The position numbers and the translations under genes are program-made. Under the pieces are notes generated by a model. That model was not told where the DNA came from. It ran no database searches and saw only the letters and a program-made list of their open reading frames with translations. From Acidobacteriaceae bacterium (GTDB lineage: Bacteria > Acidobacteriota > Terriglobia > Bryobacterales > Bryobacteraceae), in contig JAFAZU010000346.1 of the NCBI GenBank assembly GCA_019239585.1, forward strand, positions 1-8,094: 8,094 bases of DNA, given 5' to 3'. Shown piece after piece: positions 6,716 through 8,094 of the stretch. Every line of letters starts with the position of its first letter. The first letter of the stretch is position 1.

Positions 6716-7821
6716 TGGAAAGCAGGTTCCACGCGAAAGGGCAAGCTGATTTGGACAATTGCTCCACCGTCCGGTGCATTGCCCAACGTAAAACTTCCTT
6801 CTTCGCCATAGAGCCCGGCCAGACGTTCTCTTGTGTTGTGGAGACCGACGCCAGTAGTTGAGTTTTGCTGGACCCGAAAGCCGGGGCCACTGTCGCGAAC
6901 AATCAGATGAACACGGCCCTGCTCCAAGCAAGCCGATAAAGAAATATCAATCTGAAAAGTATGTGGATTTATACCGTGGCGGATCGCATTCTCAATCAGA
7001 GGCTGCAGTAGAAGTTGAGGAACAAGCGCCTGCTTGGCGCTATCATCAACCTGTAATTGGAGTTTGAACCGGTGTTCCAATCGAGCCTTCATGACATTTG
7101 CATAAAGATCTAAAAGCTCAAGCTCAGTCGAGAGTGGAATCTCCAGCGAGGGGTTTTTGCTCAAAAGACGACGGAGCATCTCGCTTAACCCGCAGATCAT
7201 CTTGTCTGCCTTTTGAGGGTCTTCATAAACTGCGGCTGAGATCGCATTCAGCGTGTTGAAAAGGAAATGCGGTTCCAACTGCAAGCGCAGATTCTGTGCC
7301 TGCGCTTCCGCGAGGCTTGCTTCCAGCTTGGCTTGCTGGATCTCGCGTTCACGGGCAAAGCGCACCTCATGAAACAGGTAAATGAGACCGACCCCAAACC
7401 AATAAAACACAAAGTGCTTTGCAAACTCCATGAGATAACGGACGGGGATATAGCCGTAATTATAATGGCCTAAGCCGAATGTCGGGAACAGCACTAATCT
7501 TTGTACCCACATCAGATTTGTGCTGAGAAAGGAAACAAAGCAAACAGTAAGAAGGTGGATGGGAAGATTGCGCTGCCAAGTTGCCGACAGCAGCGGAAAA
7601 CGGATCGCAACCCAATAAATGAACGGAAAAAGAAGGAGAGCGGCAATAATACCGCTTAATTCCTCGAGGATACTCGCGAGCAGTGGATGATTGCCGCCGG
7701 TTGCAACTTGTTCCAGATGTTTATAGAAAAAATTTGATGCAAACAGGACTGCAAAAATTGCAAGCATTACGTGCCAGTTCAACTCGCGCAAAGGCAAATA
7801 AGTGCGCGAAACAGCTCTCAT
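6712..7821 (-). CDS. Sensor histidine kinase of the LytS/YehU type (His_kinase plus HATPase domains)
   Basis: An inner-membrane sensor kinase of 369 residues that should phosphorylate the LytTR regulator encoded just downstream. The N-terminal part has about four membrane helices (roughly 17-33, 50-73, 86-106 and 132-150) with only short loops, so the sensing region is largely within the membrane. A probable coiled linker (152-180, ARER to AEAQAQNLRL) leads to the phosphorylation site LQLEPHFLFNTLN (180-192, His185), the hallmark of this family. The ATPase domain has the N box LIENAIRHG (275-283, Asn278), a G1 box RDSGPGF (309-315) and a G2 box GVGLHNTRERL (324-334). All motifs are intact. 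AGGTAGG (7829-7835 read on the minus strand), which includes the stop of the small gene before it, serves as a likely ribosome site 7 bases before the ATG. The stimulus is not known; no 5TM-5TMR_LYT-like or GAF region is obvious. Confidence 0.94.
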   Translation of the reverse strand: MRAVSRTYLPLRELNWHVMLAIFAVLFASNFFYKHLEQVATGGNHPLLASILEELSGIIAALLLFPFIYWVAIRFPLLSATWQRNLPIHLLTVCFVSFLSTNLMWVQRLVLFPTFGLGHYNYGYIPVRYLMEFAKHFVFYWFGVGLIYLFHEVRFAREREIQQAKLEASLAEAQAQNLRLQLEPHFLFNTLNAISAAVYEDPQKADKMICGLSEMLRRLLSKNPSLEIPLSTELELLDLYANVMKARLEHRFKLQLQVDDSAKQALVPQLLLQPLIENAIRHGINPHTFQIDISLSACLEQGRVHLIVRDSGPGFRVQQNSTTGVGLHNTRERLAGLYGEEGSFTLGNAPDGGAIVQISLPFRVEPAFQ

Positions 7822-7830
7822 AACTTCTAC

Positions 7831-8040
7831 CTACCTGATTGGCAATCCATGCTGCTCAAGCGTTCCGCGAACTTCCTTTAAAGAAAGCCGTGATGCATCA
7901 TACTCCACAAAAAGTTCATCTCCCGAAGGTTGAAGGCGCGTCACAAACATCCCGTAAACACTATGCATGCGCGAGATGTTCTCAAAATCCTTATCCTCAA
8001 GAGCACGAGAAAGCTTAAACGTGGTCTGTACCTTCGTCAT
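7831..8040 (-). CDS. Small HMA-like (ferredoxin-fold) protein without the metal-binding cysteines
   Basis: A 69-residue protein whose pattern of strand, helix, two strands, helix and short strand matches a heavy-metal-associated domain. Strand 1 is KVQTTFKL (3-10); a helix covers EDKDFENISRM; YGMFVTRLQ (29-37) stands where HMA domains have GVxxVxVxL; GDELFVEYDASRLSLKEVRGTLEQHGLP (40-67) matches the second half of the fold closely. HMA proteins bind copper or other soft metals through CxxC after strand 1. Here that place reads LSRALEDKD, and the protein contains no cysteine at all, so classic metal transfer is not expected. It may bind another ligand or a protein partner. The ATG at 8040 gives a full domain; no strong ribosome site is seen. 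Its stop lies 9 bases before the sensor kinase start, so a link to that signalling pair is likely. The fold assignment is by pattern only. Confidence 0.72.
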   Translation of the reverse strand: MTKVQTTFKLSRALEDKDFENISRMHSVYGMFVTRLQPSGDELFVEYDASRLSLKEVRGTLEQHGLPIR

Positions 8041-8060
8041 CGCGATTCACAGCATAGCAT

Positions 8061-8094
8061 TTACTTTCCTTTGGGATCAGCCTGTTTAACTTTC
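8061..8094 (-). CDS. Possible C-terminal tail of an upstream gene (edge of window)
   Basis: Read on the minus strand from the window edge, one frame gives KVKQADPKGK followed by TAA (8061-8063), 20 bases before the ATG of the HMA-like gene. A basic, polar tail ending just ahead of the next start is what an operon neighbour would look like. A second frame is also open here, and ten codons are too few to judge, so this is only a candidate. Confidence 0.25.
   Translation of the reverse strand, partial: KVKQADPKGK

Noticed and set aside
6716..6931. 72-codon N-terminal extension of the response regulator frame
   Set aside because: It lies wholly within the kinase gene, is rich in Cys, Arg and Trp with no domain pattern, and the receiver domain begins exactly at the ATG at 6715.
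8037..8060. Seven-codon leader frame (MLCCESR) ending on the ATG of the HMA-like gene
   Set aside because: It has GGAAAG ahead of it and ends as ATGA, but it is too short to tell from chance, and no attenuation structure is visible.
8041..8094. Promoter for the HMA-like/kinase/regulator operon
   Set aside because: TTAAAC and TATGCT on the minus strand are 27 bases apart, too far for a normal -35/-10 pair, and the region may be the tail of an upstream gene.

Overview
The window looks like chromosomal DNA of a Gram-negative (two-membrane) bacterium. The best guess is Acidobacteriota. This rests on gene mix and protein style, not on a marker gene: LptE shows an LPS outer membrane, and a soluble PQQ dehydrogenase plus a LytS/LytTR pair would fit that phylum. 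No search could be run, so the phylum is an inference. No tRNA, rRNA, insertion sequence, CRISPR array or prophage gene is visible. Nearly all of the window is coding.

Region 1 (bases 1-3274, + strand) is a tight run of four genes. It begins with the 3' part of a CDP-diacylglycerol-serine O-phosphatidyltransferase (pssA). Next comes an aspartate-semialdehyde-dehydrogenase-fold protein of the Usg type that seems to have lost its catalytic Cys and His. Then follow the LPS-assembly lipoprotein lptE and the DNA polymerase III delta subunit holA. The first three overlap by 8 and 4 bases, and holA follows lptE after 13 bases, so co-transcription is likely.

Region 2 (3248-5895, - strand) holds a periplasmic PQQ-dependent dehydrogenase of the glucose-dehydrogenase type, followed by the 23S rRNA 2'-O-methyltransferase rlmB. 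The two are joined by a GTGA stop/start overlap. The 3' end of rlmB overlaps the 3' end of the convergent holA by 27 bases.

Region 3 (5975 to the end, - strand) is a signalling operon. A 69-residue, cysteine-free protein resembling a heavy-metal-associated (HMA) domain is followed by a four-helix membrane sensor kinase of the LytS/YehU type and a LytTR response regulator. Spacing is 9 bases and then an ATGA overlap. A 79-base gap with an inverted repeat separates the regulator from the PQQ dehydrogenase, which is thus a possible but unproven target. A few codons at the right edge may be the tail of another gene in this operon.

No clearly new system is present. The points most worth a second look are the cysteine-free HMA-like protein tied to the LytS/LytTR pair, the apparently non-catalytic Asd paralogue in an envelope/replication operon, and the translational coupling of rlmB to a periplasmic quinoprotein.
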